Source of the DNA: Montifringilla adamsi
Taxonomy: Eukaryota > Chordata > Aves > Passeriformes > Passeridae
DNA length: 64,000 bases
Direction of reading: 5' to 3'
Assembly: GCA_017590115.1 (NCBI GenBank)
Contig: JAGGNK010007004.1
Location: forward strand, 9,918,418-9,982,417
Below are positions 63,515-64,000 of this stretch, one piece after another. Positions within the stretch are counted from its first letter, which is position 1. Each line of letters starts with the position of its first letter. The notes under the pieces were generated by a model, which was not told where the DNA came from, made no database searches, and saw only the letters and a list, made by a program, of their open reading frames with translations. Made by a program: the position numbers and the translations under genes.

Positions 63515-64000
63515 ATATATGTCCAAATGTATGACTGACCATAAAGATAGTCCTCATTGAAAAAAGGATCTAAACACTTGAGAATAGTGTAGAAATAAAC
63601 TGCAGCCCTTGTCAGATAAATATTTTGTTTAAATTTTTCAATAGACTGTGACCTTAAGAACAATTGATATGAACAATTGAAAGGACAGAAAGCCTTTTTT
63701 AAAACCTTATTTACTAGGGCAAAATTTATCAGTTACTACAGAATAATTCAAATCTTCCAGAGATATAGCCAGTTTGCACTATAATGTAACCATATCCAGG
63801 AGATTCCAGTGCTCAGATCTATTTGCAAGTGGTAGAATGGGAAAAGATCACAGCCATGCAAGTAGAGAGAGATAGACAAAGAGAGAAAGATATTCAGTCC
63901 CATGCAGGTCCATAATGTGCAGCCATTTCTGTATAAAAACATTTTGGTTTATGCTTAGTACCATTAAGATTAGAGAAAAAAAACAAACAGCAAGGATGTT

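Larger units (their letters stand above)
41146..64000 (+). other. IGF1: IGF1 intron 2 (5' part, runs past the window)
   Basis: The intron begins with donor GTAAGT and no further IGF1 exon was found to the end of the window, so it is at least 22.9 kb. I looked for the exon coding for the end of the B domain through the A domain and saw no match on the + strand. The interval is AT-rich non-coding DNA. Recognised content is given separately: CR1 fragments, a MIR-like relic, a 146-bp repeat pair, tandem duplications and hairpins. The stretches 41146-50450, 53131-54957, 55966-57504 and 60635-64000 hold nothing else I recognise. Confidence 0.85.

Noticed and set aside
41146..64000. Search for the next IGF1 exon (end of B domain to A domain)
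   Set aside because: No stretch coding for the conserved C and A domain residues with suitable splice sites was seen, so the exon is taken to be beyond the window.
1..64000. CRISPR arrays, tRNA, rRNA, bacterial-type operons or phage systems
   Set aside because: None seen. The window is vertebrate nuclear DNA with spliced coding exons and LINE relics.

Overview
The window is vertebrate nuclear DNA from a bird. It is AT-rich, has no long open reading frames, and carries decayed CR1 LINE fragments typical of avian genomes plus one avian-type endogenous retroviral LTR. The only protein-coding gene I can support is insulin-like growth factor 1 (IGF1), read on the + strand. Its first two coding exons are at 36630-36692 and 40989-41145. 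The translated residues are almost the chicken IGF1 precursor as I remember it, which also argues for a bird. The species cannot be fixed from this.

Layout. Bases 1 to about 36.0 kb are intergenic sequence 5' of IGF1, holding CR1 pieces (523-735, 3822-3988, 5685-5803, 14915-15624 plus 16093-16645, 18835-18905), MIR-like SINE relics, A-runs and small hairpins. About 36.03-36.41 kb is the IGF1 promoter region, with TG/TA and CA microsatellites and a GA tract. Bases 36413-36692 form exon 1, with a 5' UTR strikingly similar to the mammalian class 1 leader and three minimal upstream ORFs. Intron 1 is 36693-40988. Exon 2 (40989-41145, 157 bp, the size of human exon 3) encodes the end of the leader peptide and the first 25 residues of mature IGF-1. 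From 41146 to the window end is intron 2, at least 22.9 kb, containing two substantial CR1 copies (52366-53130, 55312-55965), short CR1 tails, and a pair of similar 146-bp repeats of unrecognised family. The later exons (rest of the B domain, C, A, D domains and E peptide) were not found and should lie downstream of the window.

How it works together. This is one hormone gene with a long regulatory flank. The promoter and leader carry candidate forkhead and C/EBP sites. Candidate paired STAT-type motifs lie far upstream and a single one about 0.9 kb upstream; growth hormone acts on IGF1 through STAT5 in vertebrates, but these sites are untested here. The rest is repeat-derived or unrecognised non-coding DNA. 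I saw no operon, CRISPR array, tRNA, rRNA or novel multi-gene system. The observations most worth a second look are the IGF1 leader with its tiny uORFs, the LTR nested in a CR1, the unknown 146-bp repeat pair, and several near-perfect hairpins.
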